This document shows, in pieces, positions 10,783 to 23,019 of a stretch of DNA of 64,000 nt. The position numbers and the translations under genes are program-made. Each line of letters starts with the position of its first letter. Within the stretch, counting starts at the first letter, position 1. The stretch lies in contig CM019717.1 in the NCBI GenBank assembly GCA_009760885.1, positions 45,338,866 through 45,402,865 on the forward strand, given 5' to 3'. Below the pieces are notes generated by a model, which saw nothing but the letters and a program-made list of their open reading frames with translations, made no database searches and was not told the origin of the DNA. Origin of the DNA: Achatina immaculata (Eukaryota; Mollusca; Gastropoda; Stylommatophora; Achatinidae).

Positions 10783-11006
10783 TTCAGGCTTAAGTTTGGG
10801 GGCCTGTAACTTCAGGCTTAAGTTTGGGGGCCTGTAACTTCAGGCTTAAGTTTGGGGGCCTGTAACTTCAGGCTTAAGTTTGGGGGCCTGTAACTTCAGG
10901 CTTAAGTTTGGGGGCCTGTAACTTCAGGCTTAAGTTTGGGGGCCTGTAACTTCAGGCTTAAGTTTGGGGGCCTGTAACTTCAGGCTTAAGTTTGGGGGCC
11001 TGTAAC
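10783..11006. repeat. 28-bp tandem array, 8 copies with no differences seen
   Basis: The unit contains CTTCAGGCTTAAGTTTGGGG followed by GCCTGTAA. Eight copies fit exactly into 224 bp without a visible substitution, unlike most other arrays in the window. Confidence 0.95.
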
Positions 11007-11009
11007 TAG

Positions 11010-11830
11010 TCTTAGCTCAGGGCTACATGTGACCGCTCAGAAAGATGGATGAAAAATGAATGTTCTCACATGAACTTCAGAGTGAGGAACAGAAAGAAGC
11101 CAGATGTTGTTCAATTGCGTATAATTTTCACTCAGTCGTTTTATTCGATTTCGCCAGCTCGAGATATATTTTATCTTTGTCATATATAACTTCTTACCTT
11201 TACAGATAGCGTTTGACAAACTTTATACAGAACTATGAACATGTAAAATATACGAACAGTTGTGCTATACTGAGCACTCTATGAATGAGGGTCAGAGTTA
11301 CATTATCACCTTTGATAAGATAAAATTCTGGCGAGAGAGCCCTACGATATGTCTATTTTGGTTAAGGTCTTTGAGAGGTAGGAATGAGGAAAGAATGAAG
11401 AGTAGGCTACAGACCCTGGCTGTGGCTTTGTGTTATGGATGTTCTTTTATTCTGTGATGTATCCGTATATATCTCGTTCCTTCAATGTCCTGTTCCATCA
11501 CATGACTGTCCATGTCGATCATCTATCACAGCCTATATATATATATGGACTCTCGAAAGCTGAACGGTTTGAAACTAAAAAAAAAACAACAACAACAAAT
11601 GGAACAAAATCTGGTTTGAAACTTGTACAAAAATTCTAAAGTCGAACACAATAAACGCAGCCACCAACGAAAGCAAAAAATCACCTGGTCATATCTCCCG
11701 TGACTTCGGTTCAGTGAGCATCTGCCAAATTTCAGTGCGTGTTTTCCAAATGTATTTTTAACCAGATTTCTTACGATTTTTTTTTTTTTTCATTTTATAG
11801 TTAAAATTACACATTCATGATGACGCCGGA
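11010..11830. other. unassigned sequence
   Basis: AT-rich, with a short (TA)n run near 11532 and A- and T-runs near 11578 and 11780. No coding or repeat feature is supported. Confidence 0.35.
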
Positions 11831-11839
11831 GAAAGTTAC

Positions 11840-13178
11840 CAGTGCCGAAAAGTCTAAGAGGAAGAATGTCTTGTCTTGTCCTTCCTCATTTACTGTTAGA
11901 TGTAGAGGTGAAGTGCACCTGTCTCCCAATGGCTCGCCTGTTGGCTTCGTACATTGAGATGTTCAGGGACTCTGCTATACCATCGGTCCATCGTTTGCAT
12001 GGGCGGCCCCTTCCTCTGCCTTTGTGTAGTCTGTAAAACATTGCTGTCTGTGATACACGTTCTGTTGGTAGTCGTGATACATCTTATATCTTATATCTTA
12101 TATCCTTCCCGTGCCGTTAGACGTCACATAGGGCTCGCAAAGTAGTTCGCCCAATTTTTCCTGTCTTCGGCGAGTCTTTCAACCTCATCAAAGGATTTTA
12201 TGCCTGTTAATTTGGCCTCTCTTAATAATGTTCTCTTCAGAGTTTCACGCGGCCTGCCTCTTTTTCTTCGGCCTGTTGTGTTCCACTTGATAGCTTGTAT
12301 GATACATAACCGAACTATTTTATTTGCTGTTTTTTAATATAGTTCAGAACGGGTTCAACTCCTACTTTATTTCTAATGACATCATTTCTGATTCTGTCCA
12401 TTCTATTGATATTCCAAGAGTTATTCTCAAGAATCTCATTTCAGTTGTTGTAATTTTCCTTTTGTCTTTTGCTGTCAGCGTCCATGCCTGGCATTGGTAG
12501 CACAAAGTTGGTATAAAGATTGTCTTATAGATAGTGCTTTTGGCTTCCAATGAGACATGCTTGTTGTTTAGTATGGGAGCCATTTGCCCGATAAGATGAT
12601 ACGCTTTGTCACATCTGTTTTCGATCTCTATGTCTATTTTTCTTTTGTTGAGAAAATACTTCCGAGGTATTTGAAATGCGTTACTTACTTCATAGTATGG
12701 TTTTCCAGTGTAATGTTTACTGGTGTGTCTACTCTTGCGATGGTCATGATTTCTGTTTTGCCTAGGCTAATTTTCATATTGTGTTCTTTTCATGCAGCAT
12801 TCAGTCTATTAATGTGATCTTGCAAGCCTTCTTCTGAGTCGGCAACTAGAGCTTGGTCATCTGCAAATAATAGTTCGTTTATGGTTATGTCGCCTTCTGT
12901 TTGTTCTATTTCATTTTGTTGATTATTTTGCTGTCCTTATCAGTCCAACTTCTCTACAGATGTTATAAATAGCAGCGGTGATACGATGCAACCTTGCCGA
13001 ACGCCAGATTTAATAATAAAGGGTTCACAGTGTTCCCCTATTGTTCTGACGATGCCACTTTCGTCCACATACAGCGACAAAAGAAAGTCGGGCAATGTGA
13101 TCAGTTCCCCCCCCCCTTTTTTTTTCAACAGATCTAGCAAATCGGCGAGGTGTACCGTGCTCATAGATATAATATGAA
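11840..13178 (-). mobile_element. LINE pol remnant, RT to C-terminus (type B)
   Basis: Minus-strand translation, with frame changes, gives the reverse transcriptase pieces SLYVDESGIVR, IIKSGVRQGCIVSPLLF and LLFADDQALVADSEEG (the FADD catalytic box). A YLGS-like step and the thumb region TLCYQCQAWTLTAKDKRKIT follow, then the tail RRKRGRPRETLKRTLLREAK. A further diverged piece with a GRP motif near 11840-12020 may be another C-terminus. A tRNA-derived SINE is inserted near 13179. The element is dead. Confidence 0.75.
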
Positions 13179-13456
13179 GTAAAAAAAAGTAAAGATAGTC
13201 CCATAGCATTTCAAATGCCGTAGGGGGTGAAGCGTTAGAGACCTCATTATGCTGGGTCATCAGCGTATGAGGTAGGGTGACCAGTTCCTTTCCTCGCTGC
13301 CTTTACTTCCCAGATTTTCTCTGGTACCCATTTTACGAGGCTGGGTCGACCTCAGGGCCGTATTGGTCGGAAAAAAAATCCCGCTCAGCTGGGGATTCGA
13401 ACCCTCGACCATTTGGTTGCTAGACGAGTGCTCTAACCACTACGCTAGCCGGCCCC
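13179..13456 (-). mobile_element. tRNA-derived SINE
   Basis: On the minus strand the 5' end contains a pol III A box (TAGCGTAGTGG) and, about 35 bp on, a B box (GGTTCGAATCC), as in a tRNA. About 200 bp of unrelated body follow, starting GCGGGATTTTTTTTCCGACC, and the element ends in a T- and A-rich CTTTAC-type tail. A second copy lies at 47057-47311. The tRNA part has no proper acceptor stem pairing that I can see, so it is not a functional tRNA gene. Confidence 0.85.
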
Positions 13457-13580
13457 TATAATGTTTCATTCAACTGTCTGTGTATTTTCTTTACTGGAAC
13501 TATGTCTTTAGCGGTAGCTGTTGCTATTAAGATATCTCTGGCCTATGTGGCCAATTCATATTCACAGACAGCAATGTGAA
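13457..13580 (-). mobile_element. RTE-like LINE fragment
   Basis: Nearly the same as 18218-18310: both contain ATTTTCTTTACTGGAACTAT and GTTGCTATTAAGATATCTCT on the plus strand. This is a piece of the region between the endonuclease and the reverse transcriptase, on the minus strand. Confidence 0.75.
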
Positions 13581-13821
13581 GTGCAGAGGAAGAATGTAAT
13601 GACCACAATAGAAAAATGAAAAAGGAAATTGTCACTAATGGGAAGGTTGTATACACGTATCCCAGCTGGCTGTTGAATATGAAATGACTAAGTCGACCTT
13701 TGGACCATACTAAAGAACAAGGAAGCCATTTAAGCTGTTAATGTGGCGAAAAGGATGAAACATCCTTTACCAGTAAAAGATCTCTAACAGTGGAAGAAGC
13801 AGAACATCTTTTGATGGTTTG

Positions 13822-14255
13822 ATGAGTGTGTTGTTGTGGGTGTGTTGTGAATGTGTTATGGGCAATGTGTCGGTGTGTTGTGAGCAATTTGTGGGTGTAT
13901 TGTGGGCAAGTTGTTGATGTATTGTGGGCATGTTGTGGACAAGTTGTGGGTGTGTTGTGGGCACATTGTGGCTGTGTTGTGAGCTTACTGTGGATGTGCT
14001 GTTGGCGTGTTATGAGTGTGATGTGGGCATGTTGTGGATGTGCTGTGAGCAAGTTGTGGGTGTGTTGTGAGCAAGTTATGGCTGTGCTGTGGATGTGTTG
14101 TGATGTGCTATGAGTTTGTTGCTGATGTGTTGTGGGCAAGTTAGTTGTGAATATGTTGTGGGCAAGCTGTGGGCATGTTTTGGATATGCTGTGAGCGAGT
14201 TGTGGGTGTGTTGTGAGGAAGTTATGGATGTGTTGTGGGCATGTCGTGAGTGTGT
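13822..14255. repeat. degenerate TTGTGGGC-type minisatellite
   Basis: Loose repeats of about 20-30 bp built on GTGTTGTGGGCAAGTTGTGG. Long open frames on both strands across it (Cys/Trp/Val-rich on plus, His/Thr-rich on minus) are products of the repeat. Confidence 0.85.
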
Positions 14256-14259
14256 TGAA

Positions 14260-15490
14260 GAACAAAAGAAACTGACATTTAATGAAACTCACTTTTTCCC
14301 TATGAAACTTGTAATCACTAACAATAATATTTTGTTTTACAGCAAAATTTATCTTGGTAAATATAAATATATTTTAAAATACCAAGTTGCAATAAGACTC
14401 ACAAATGAGTCACAGTTCTCTAAATGTTTAATCTGAATTTTTTAAAAGGAGATTTCAACAAAAAAAAGAAAAGGATAAATGAATGTAATCCTTACATTTT
14501 TTAACCAGCAAATCTCAGCTTTTAGACAAAATAAAAAGAAATAATCTCTACGTGAATTCAGTGTTGCTTTAAATCTTGGAAATGGAAGCATCCATTTCAT
14601 GAATGTGAATCTGAGACCATGGTCAGATTGCTTGAGCACAAAGTCAAACGGAGTCTAGAGCGATGAGAACACTAGGTACGTAGACAAAAAACAAAAGACT
14701 GATTAACCAACAAAGAACTGGTGTCGCTAGTCTTTGCACGCTGGGGGAGATAGTGAGGAGAGGATCGGAGCACTTATGGACTACTTGTGCGACGTGTAGT
14801 GAGGATGATCTGTGGACTAAGTGACAGCTTCGGGGAAACGGCGAGGTACAAATCCTAGTGCAGAAACCGAGAATAAGAAAGAATGTAACGGGACAAAGTT
14901 GTCGTACTTCGCCAAGAAAAATCATGCACAGCTTTGATATCTGAGACGAAAATTGATGAATGCCTGAGAAAAGCAAAGGAAAAGAAATAATTTCATCATC
15001 ATCATCATCATGTGCCGTGCCGACTGGCGTTGGCTATTATGCTTCTCCAAAGTATCCGATCCTTCATGCAGGCCATCAGTTCAGTTGGTGATCTCCTCTC
15101 ACACCATCCCGTCAGAAATAATTTGCTTAAACTATAAATAGAAGATATTTAACGTGGAGCAACTGGAAGACTTGAAAACATGAAAGGTAAACGGAAAGAG
15201 GCGAGAGAAAGTAACGGACAGTCTGAGGCGACGGCGAGATAGAACGTAACCATATCGCCACAGGGAAGACATCAATAATCAAAACTGTGTGATACAAAGT
15301 AATCAATCGACCTAATGGAAAACATTAATAATCGATATTTTTGGAAGATCCACTAGACTTCACGGTGTGAATCCAATCAAAATCTAAAAACAAAAGCAAG
15401 AATATCAACATTACAAATGAATCTCCCCCTTTTCTCCTCCTTCCCCACCCCACCCCACCCCAAACAAACTCATACTTTACTTTCTGTCTC
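14260..15490. other. mostly unassigned, with a possible LINE 3' end near 15000
   Basis: AT-rich sequence. A (CAT)n run at 14993-15010 is followed by GTGCCGTGCCGACTGGCGTT, similar to the start of the minus-strand LINE at 25.38 kb, and may be a short 3' end of that type. Nothing else was recognised. Confidence 0.35.
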
Positions 15491-15494
15491 AGTT

Positions 15495-16505
15495 TTTTAT
15501 ATGGACAGTCAGTCATTTGCATGTCCCTTGCGGAGCTTTGCCTCCCTACTAGCTCTCTTGTAGGCCTCTCGGTTTTAAGCAAGATGCCCTGCTGCTGATG
15601 CACCCATTTACAGATTATCAACCATGTCCTGCAGCCATCTTCGCCTTGGTCTTCCTCTCTTTCCTTTTCCCATTATGTACCGTTTCATGACGGTCTTCTC
15701 TAAATTATTATGACGTTTAATGTGTCCAAAATATTTAAGTTTTCTCTCTTTAATCCTCTTTACTAGCCAGCCTTCTTCAATATTAAGTTCTTGTAGTATG
15801 GATACATTTGTTCTTTTTTGTGTCCATGATATTTGAAGAGCTTTTCTGTAGCATTTACATTCAAAGGCCTCAAAGGTGTTTCTCGGCTGTTTTGTTAAAT
15901 GTCTAGGTCTCACAGGCATATGTTGCGATGGGAAAGATGCATGCCTTTAAACATCTTATTTTTGTAGTTCTGTCTATTCCTCTCCAATATTCTTTAGTTG
16001 TTTTACTTTCTGAAGAGCGACAGATGCCCTCCTTTTAATTTCCCTCATTGTATCTCCATTATTAGTTAGTAATGATCCAAGATATTCAAAACTCTCCACC
16101 TTTTCCAATTTTTTTCTCATTTATACATATTTCAGCTGCCTTACTTGTTTTGTCCGTTGTCATCGATTTAGTTTTCTTCGCATTAAGATAGATGTTTTTC
16201 TCTCATTATTCTTACGAACTGACATTATTAGTTTTTCAGTTCCTTTTTGTGTTGTGGACAGTAAAACTGTGTCATCAGCAAATCTAATCTCTGGTATTTC
16301 GTAACCTCCAATTTTTATGGCATCATAATATTCTTTGTCTACATCTTCTCTAACATTCCTCATTATATTTTCAGTATACAAGTTAAATAAGTAAGGCGAC
16401 AATATGCAACCCTGACGGACCACTTGTTGACATAAGTCAAACCAAGTTGTATCACCGTTTACTCTTACTGCTACCTGTTGGTTTAGATACATCATCATAT
16501 TCGCC
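15495..16505 (-). mobile_element. RTE-like LINE copy, RT core to 3' end
   Basis: Minus-strand translation gives VRQGCILSPYLFNLYTENIM, the catalytic box IRFADDTVLLSTTQ, and then the C-terminal region with FECKCYRKALQISWTQKR, LQELNIEEGWLVKRIKERK, KYFGHIKRHNNLEKTV and GKGKRGRPRRRWLQDMVDNL. It is a 5'-truncated copy; at least one frame change separates the RT and C-terminal parts. Other copies lie at 16960-18900 and 31490-32465. Confidence 0.88.
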
Positions 16506-16512
16506 TTTCACT

Positions 16513-16850
16513 CTATTGAGAGAATAGGCCACGGATAAAGGCTCTCCAGTCATCCCTGTTCTTGGAATTATTCTCTGCTTCCTTCCATGTGTATCCCTTG
16601 TCTCTGAGCACTGTCATAATTTCTCTTCTCCAAATAAGTCTAGGTCTTCCTCGTGTTCTGTTTGCTTGAGGATTCCATGTTAGTGCCTGTCTTGCTATGC
16701 TGGTGTTGGGTTTCCTCAGAGTATGGCCAATGCACCACCACTTCCTAGACATGATTTGTAGGTTCATAGGTTCTTGTCTTGCCCTTTCCCAGACCCCCTC
16801 GTTCCTGATCTTTTCCTGCCATTTAATGTTTAAAATCCTCCTCAATCAGT
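16513..16850 (-). mobile_element. LINE C-terminus of another family
   Basis: Open for 110 codons: ILNIKWQEKIRNEGVWERAR, MSRKWWCIGHTLRKP, then ARQALTWNPQANRTRGRPR, ending in KNRDDWRAFIRGLF. The order of WxGHTLRK, LTWNPQ and RGRP motifs is typical of the C-terminus of many invertebrate LINE pol proteins. It is sandwiched between two copies of the RTE-like family. Confidence 0.8.
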
Positions 16851-16959
16851 AGTTCTTGAATGTTTGTAGGTTCAGATACAGCAGTGATATTAATTGTTGC
16901 AAATGTGTTGGAAATTCCATTTTTCCCGTTATTCCTCAACGTTTCTGTTGTTGTACACA

Positions 16960-18900
16960 ATCAAATGCCTTTGAATAGTTTCATTCTTTCATTTGCATGT
17001 CCCTTGCGGAACTTTGCCTCCCTAACAGCACTCCTGTAGACCTCTCGGTTGTGAGCAAGATGGCCTGCTGCTGATGCATCCATTTGCAGATCATTAACAA
17101 TGTCCTGCAGCCATCTTCGCCTTGGTCTTCTTCTCTTTCTTTTTCCCATTATGTACCCTTCCAAGACTGTCTTCTCTAGATTATCATAATGTTTAATGTG
17201 TCCAAAATATTTAAGTTTTCTCTCTTTAATCCTCTTTACTAGCCAGCCCTCTTCAATATTAAGTTCTTGTAATATAGATATATTTGTTCTTTTTTGTGTC
17301 CATGATATTTGAAGAACTCTTCTGTAGCATTTACATTCAAAGACATTTATGTGTTTCTCAGCTGCTCTGAATAGTTTATGAAAGATAAATATAGATTCAC
17401 ATTAAATTCTCTGCATTTCTCTATTATTAATATTATATTGAATATATGATCTCTTGTTCCTCTTCCATGTCTAAAACAAGTTTGGATCATAATAACGTCT
17501 TCTTCTATTTTCTTATGAAGTCTACCCATTATGTTTTTAACAGAATTTTACTGGCATGACTAATCAGGGCAATAGTTCCGTAGTGTGTGCGTAATTTCAA
17601 GTTACCCTTGAATATAGTGGTATGAATATAGTTCTTTTCCATTCTTTTGGCCAAATACCTGAATGCCATATCTTTTTACATGTGACATGATAGATTATTG
17701 CACAATCCTTTCCTCCTGCTTTAATAAGTTCAGCTGTTATCTCATCACATCCTGGTCATTTACCATTTTTCAGATTCTTTATTGCCCATAAAACGTCTTC
17801 AGTTGTCGATTCGGGTTTTTTCTCCTCCAATAATAATTTATACTACTGATTTTTGCTTTCACAGTCAGTTGTATCATATATTCCTCTGCAATATTCCTTC
17901 CATCTTTCTAGAAATTTCTCTTTCTCTGTCAAGGTCTTCCCGTCTCGTCACAAGTTACATTTAGCTTTGGCGTGACATTTATAGTCAGTGGCTTCATTTC
18001 TTTAAACATTTCACCATCTCTTCCACAGTTTTGATATCCTTCTATTCTTTTATAAGAATCCTTTATGTATTGTTTTTTATGTGTCTTTTCTTATGTTTCT
18101 TCGTACTTCTTTTGTTAAAGATTTATATTCCTTTTTGTTGTTGTTTGCCACTTCTCATTGCGTCTTCATTTCTCTACGTTGTTTTATTAGTTCTAGTCTG
18201 CCTGCTGTAATCCATCCATTCTTGTGTATTTTCTTTACTGGAACTATGTCTTTAGCTGTAGCTGTTGCTATTAAGATATCTCTGGCCTATGTGGCCAATT
18301 CATCTGGTGTCATCTCCTCCTGTACAGACACCATGATTTCGAAACAGTTCTTCACTTCTATACCGTATTGTTCTGGTATTTTTGTAATATCAAAGCGGAG
18401 TGGTCTTGATCCCGTAACTGTCATTTTTATCTTTATCTTCATGTCTGCTATTAATAACTCACGGTCCGTGACACAATCAGCACCTGGCAAAGTTTTTGCT
18501 GACGTTATACTTGACCTCCACCTTCTTTGCACTAAAATGTAATCTGTTTGATTCTTGGTGTTCCCATCAGGTGATGTCCATGTGTAAAGTCTTCTTGGAT
18601 GTTGTCTAAAAAGTGTGTTAGCAATCATTAGCTCATTTTCCATGCAAAACGCCATTAAATTGTCACGTGCCTCATTTCTATGTCCTATACTAAATTTCCC
18701 CCAAAACATATCTTTTGTCTTCTGCGCTTTCTGTACCAGTCTTTGCATCAAAATCGCCAATTATTACTAAAATATCATTTGTTCGTACCTGGTCTACCGT
18801 TGCTTGCAGTATGTTATAAAAGTCTTTAGTTGGACAACTTCTTCATATCATCACTACATGAAAGACAGGTTCTAAACACTAGCAACATTTTAGAATTCGA
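16960..18900 (-). mobile_element. RTE-like LINE copy with endonuclease, RT core deleted
   Basis: Reading down the minus strand: an endonuclease-domain C-terminus (18760-18287; GHRNEARDNLMAFCMENELM, RRLYTWTSPDGNTKNQTDYI, then DRELLIADMKIKIK), a linker, the RT N-terminus (GRGTRDHIFNIILIIEKCRE, FNVNLYLSFINYSE), and then directly AEKHINVFECKC and the C-terminal tail ending near 16975. Everything from just after RT motif A to the thumb is missing, including the FADD box. Several shifts and stops are also present. Confidence 0.8.
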
Positions 18901-19434
18901 ATGTCTTCCATCACGTATGAGTTACCGGCCTTTATCTTGAATGTATCAAAGAAACAATCTGCCGGAGGTAAACTCTGTGCAATAATGTACTACAAGAAGC
19001 CAGATACCAAGGAAGATGGGATGCACGTAAGTAATGTATACAGCTAGACTCGCAATGATTACTTTTTTCTACCTTTTTATTTTTGAACTGCAAATTTTAA
19101 TAAGCATGCACCTCTTGGCATCCTTTCGAGAAACGTCCGACTACGTACACGTCCGTGATAGCATAATGTTATGTACAGTTTGAAATCCCGACCAGAGAAC
19201 GGGGCACAGCGGACATAACCGGATGTGGGGAACACGCATGCCCGCACAACACGTGTATCTCATGTCTTATGTAAACAAAACCCATTGCTTTGCCATACGT
19301 AAAATGGTACAGTGCATAGTTAGTATAGCTACATTACATTATTTCATACGGATTTGCTACGTAAACGCAAGGGTGTTTCAACAATGTCTAAATCACATAA
19401 CGTTCTGTTTCACAGAATGTATCGTGAACGTTTT
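18901..19434. other. unassigned sequence
   Basis: No motif or repeat recognised. A 96-codon open frame at 19223 runs into the microsatellite and has no supporting signal. Confidence 0.35.
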
Positions 19435-19562
19435 AAGGCACGTCGATCTCTCAGTCTGTCTGTCTCAGTCTGTCTGTCTTGCGTTTTTTCTGTCTCCATC
19501 TGTCTATTTTTAATATCCATGTACTGATCTATCGTTTTGTGTCTCTGCCTGTTCCTCCCTCC

Positions 19563-19632
<70 letters not shown>

Positions 19633-19653
19633 GTCTATCTGTCTATCTGTCTA

Positions 19654-19692
<39 letters not shown>

Positions 19693-19693
19693 G
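19435..19693. repeat. (CTAT)n/(CTGT)n microsatellite
   Basis: CTGT-rich flanks surround about 17 uninterrupted CTAT units (19563-19632), followed by alternating CTGT/CTAT and then pure CTGT. The peptides it encodes (LSIYLSIY in one frame) are artefacts. Confidence 0.97.
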
Positions 19694-20029
19694 AAATGTT
19701 TTCATGTTTTTATACATATATGTCAGTTTTTACAAATTCCGTCAGTCACTGAGTGTTTTATGTCTGCCCAGATTAGCAGCCATATTTTATGTACTTTTCT
19801 GTATAACACTCCGTCCTCCAACTATTTACTTCTCTGTAAAAAAAAACAAATGCACACGCCCGCTACCATGTTATACAAAAAGCAGATGTAGTATTAAGGA
19901 AATTCTAATCCCGCAGCTACAACAGTGATGTTATCTTGTTTAAGCTCGCAAAGTTTCGTGTTGTCTAATCCAGGCTATACCAGTTTATTATACTTCCTCG
20001 AAAATGCGTTGATCAAAAGTGGATAACGT

Positions 20030-20465
20030 TTCTTCCCCAGGGAGTGCCCAGCTTTTGGAGGCCTCTGGGTTATCCAGTTTGACGTGGATTTACTGCTCGG
20101 GTCGTGCGGGAGTCAAAGGGTATAAGAAAGTGGACAAACTGGCAGATAGGGCATCAATTCAGGGCACTCTAAAAATGGACGAGGAGGAGATTGCAAGAGC
20201 CACCTTGGACAGGCTGCGTATGGAGGAGGAGATCAGGTTGAGTGACATCAATCACATCAGGGGGGATGATAGAATTTGGGGAGAAGAGGGGAAGTGGACT
20301 TTTTTTTCGAAAGAAGTGGTTTAGCGCGCGTTATCCACAACAAGTGTGTGACTGGCTCCATCAGCTGGCACACACCTCAGTGGATGTTGGAAAGGGAGGC
20401 AGAGCACGTATGGGAATGCCCGGAGTGCGGGAATGCCAGTCTCTTACAGTTACAGAATAATGTAC
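20030..20465 (+). mobile_element. LINE RNase H domain remnant
   Basis: The plus strand reads LTWIYCSGRAGVKGYKKVDK, LADRASIQGTLKMDEEEIAR, then ATLDRLRMEEEIRL. The order YCxGxAGVKGxxxxDxLADxA matches the RNase H motif of retroelements. After a shift, a Cys motif (CPECGNASLLQLQ) follows at about 20400-20455. It is a different subtype from the copy at 6 kb. Confidence 0.7.
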
Positions 20466-20469
20466 TGTG

Positions 20470-21340
20470 GCAAAGTCAGTGAAGTACACATGTCTATTAT
20501 TTTTCTTCGCCTGTCTTCGCATCACAGTAGATTACCACAAACTACGCATAGTTTCACTTGTTCGTGTGCAACAGAGCAATACAGTGAAATGAAGATATTT
20601 TTTTTTAATGAAGTAGTTATAAATATACTGGTCAGTGTGAAAGACAAAATCAAAGACTGTATCTTGGATACTCTGCGGCACTATTTGCTGCGGACTCGCT
20701 TCGTTGTTTCCAGCTGTGTTAATAACTTTCTTCATAAAAATAGATAACATTCAAAGTCTTTTACAACAACAAAAGTCATTTAACTGGAATCATTTTAGTC
20801 AAATAAATAAATCTGTGAAGATTTAAAAATAAAACTGAAAAGGTGACTCTTAAACAGTGATACTTTAAAGTAAAAGTGAAATGGCGACTCTCAAATAGTG
20901 TGACTCAAGTAAGACTGAAATGGTGACTAGCAAATAATGTGACTTTAAATGGCGACATTTTTAGTCAATTTTATGATAAAACTTAATCTTTATGTACATT
21001 GTGAATCAGACACCAAGTAGTATTTCTACTATACTCTATCGAATTTCAGTAACGTATTTCAAGAAACAACGTTTTATAAAAGATATGAAAGCCATTCAAG
21101 TGACACGTACGAGCTTTCGGATGAAATAAGCGTTTAGACCATGAAATTCTTTGCTACAGAAAATCGTCACAATTATTACATTTGGTTGAACATATTGGTA
21201 AAATAAGCAGATTCAGTGACGCTGTTGTCACTCGCCAGAAATGATTTTTCCTCATTTATAATACAAGATTTTATTTTCAAATAATCTCTTAGGTTCTTTA
21301 CGACGACAAGGGAAGTAAGTTAAGAAAAACATATATTCAA
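20470..21340. other. unassigned AT-rich sequence
   Basis: Contains a loose repetition of GTGACTC-, AAATGGCGAC-type words at 20840-20960 and nothing else I can support. Confidence 0.35.
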
Positions 21341-21343
21341 GTA

Positions 21344-21346
21344 GGA

Positions 21347-21390
<44 letters not shown>
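21344..21390. repeat. (AT)n microsatellite
   Basis: About 20 AT units, directly before a purine-rich stretch and the LINE tail at 21474. Confidence 0.95.
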
Positions 21391-21392
<2 letters not shown>

Positions 21393-21473
21393 AGAATGTT
21401 TCTGACGTTGAAATAAAAAAAAAGAGAAGAAAGGAAAGGAAGAATAGAGAAAAACAATGAGAGAGAGGGAGAG

Positions 21474-22260
21474 AGAATGAATGAATGAATGAATAATCTT
21501 TATTTTTCAAGGGTAAAGAATTGGGCACGCAGGCCCGTCTTACATTCTGCCCTTCATCATTCCATCTTTCATTCTTCCCACACATTTCATTTAGTACAAA
21601 TATACAAATTAAATTAGGAAAAAAACATATCAAAGGAGTGTAAGATTTAACTACTACATTCAAAGTAAAAGAGAAGAAGTAATTAACCTAATAAAATAGC
21701 ACTCATGCACACATACATACGCAGACATATACATAAACAAAAATACATTGTAAATACAGATCTTCTAACATATGTTTTTTTTAACAGACATTAAAATAAT
21801 TTCTAACAATATCTAACAAGTTGCTTTTCTAACTATGTCATTTTAGTACTTGATGGATGGCGAGTCACGTGTTGAGAGAGTGCTGGTTATTTTATGGAGG
21901 CATATAATTACTAGCAAGTAAATAATGAAACAGGTCTGAGTTAAAGGATGAAGTATTACCAATGGATTTTAAATGGTAGGGGAGGGTGTTCCAGAGCTGT
22001 AATGCAGAGTATGCAAGGCTTTTCTTGTACAGATCAATCCTGGGTTTTGGAAGAAGACAGTTTTTTAAACGCTGGCTATGTTTAGCATTATACGTAAACA
22101 GTGACCACAAGTAAGGCGGAGCATTGTGCGACAGAATTCTCTGAACAAACTTAACTTTGTTAAAAATGATTCTAATTTTTGAGGGGTAGAATTTTGAGTT
22201 GTTTGTGTTGATCTACAGTCTGTACTGGGTGTTCGTCACAAATAAGATTTAATGCTCGCT
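21474..22260 (-). mobile_element. L2/CR1-like LINE 3' end with RT C-terminus
   Basis: The 72-codon minus-strand frame at 22110-21892 reads LKNCLLPKPRIDLYKKSLAY, SALQLWNTLPYHLKS and ends after FNSDLFHYLL. The order LPxPRxxxYKxSxxYxxxxLWNxLP is the C-terminus of L2/CR1-type reverse transcriptases. The 3' UTR follows, ending in the CGGGCCTGCGTGCCCAATTC block, AATAAAGATT and an (ATTC)n tail. This copy links the three shorter copies at 3.2, 8.4 and 44.0 kb to a LINE. Confidence 0.82.
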
Positions 22261-22269
22261 TGTGAAGTG

Positions 22270-22770
22270 AGTGGAGCCTTTTTGTGTTTGAGAGAGCGAG
22301 AGAGAGAGAGAGAGATAAGGAGAGGCAGGTAGAGAAGATAGGGAGCATGGAGACAGAGAAGAAAAAACTCTGCTATCAGTGTTGTAACCTTTGAAAAGGC
22401 CCGGGAATCTACAAAAGGCATCATCCAACCATACATAACATTTAGCAAAATAAGCTGTATATACTGTAGAGAGCAAAAAGATGCGTCCATATTTAAGTCC
22501 GCTATCTTCATGTAAGTATTAACAGTTGTATAATTTAGAAACATAATTATACTTAAAATGCTGACCATAAATAAGATACCTGGAGAGTATAGCAGTGATA
22601 ACTTGAAAGGTGAACAAATAACTTGGAAGCCTATTCACAACTGACAGAAAGCTTGACCGTGATGGTTGGGACCAGAATCCACCAGACCAAGTTAGTAACC
22701 TCTCTCAGGCTGCTTCTGTTTTGAAACTCACAGAGATATATACACGACAGAAACAGGAAGCTGATAAGTT
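22270..22770. other. (GA)n run and unassigned sequence
   Basis: A (GA)n run lies at 22293-22314. The remainder shows no feature. Confidence 0.4.
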
Positions 22771-22779
22771 TAATATTTA

Positions 22780-23015
22780 TGTCAACTCTGTGCTACCAGT
22801 GTCAGATGTGGGCCCAGACAAAGAAACAACAAAGACTGTACGCGTGAGATGACATGCAAAGACAAGAGATTGGGTGTGAAAGAAAAGCAATCAACAAGCG
22901 AGATGAGATGGTTGAGAAGATCGGTAAAAAGATGAAGAGAGTCGAACACAATCGCCCAGCAGCAGACAGGACATAAAGTGACGGTCAAGGAATGAAGTGG
23001 TTTGGATGCTTCATC
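22780..23015 (+). mobile_element. LINE RT thumb fragment
   Basis: With frame changes it reads CYQCQMWAQTKKQQ, then NKRDEMVEKIGKK and KWFGCFIG. It is like TLCYQCQAWTLTAKDKRK in the type B LINE at 12.5 kb. The fragment is highly decayed. Confidence 0.5.
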
Positions 23016-23019
23016 GGAA

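Noticed and set aside
13390..13456. tRNA gene on the minus strand
   Set aside because: A and B boxes are present but there is no closing acceptor stem, and the sequence continues into a SINE body seen again at 47 kb.
13738..14292. 184-codon His/Thr-rich frame
   Set aside because: It is the reverse of the TTGTGGGC minisatellite, with Cys/Val/Trp-rich frames on the other strand.
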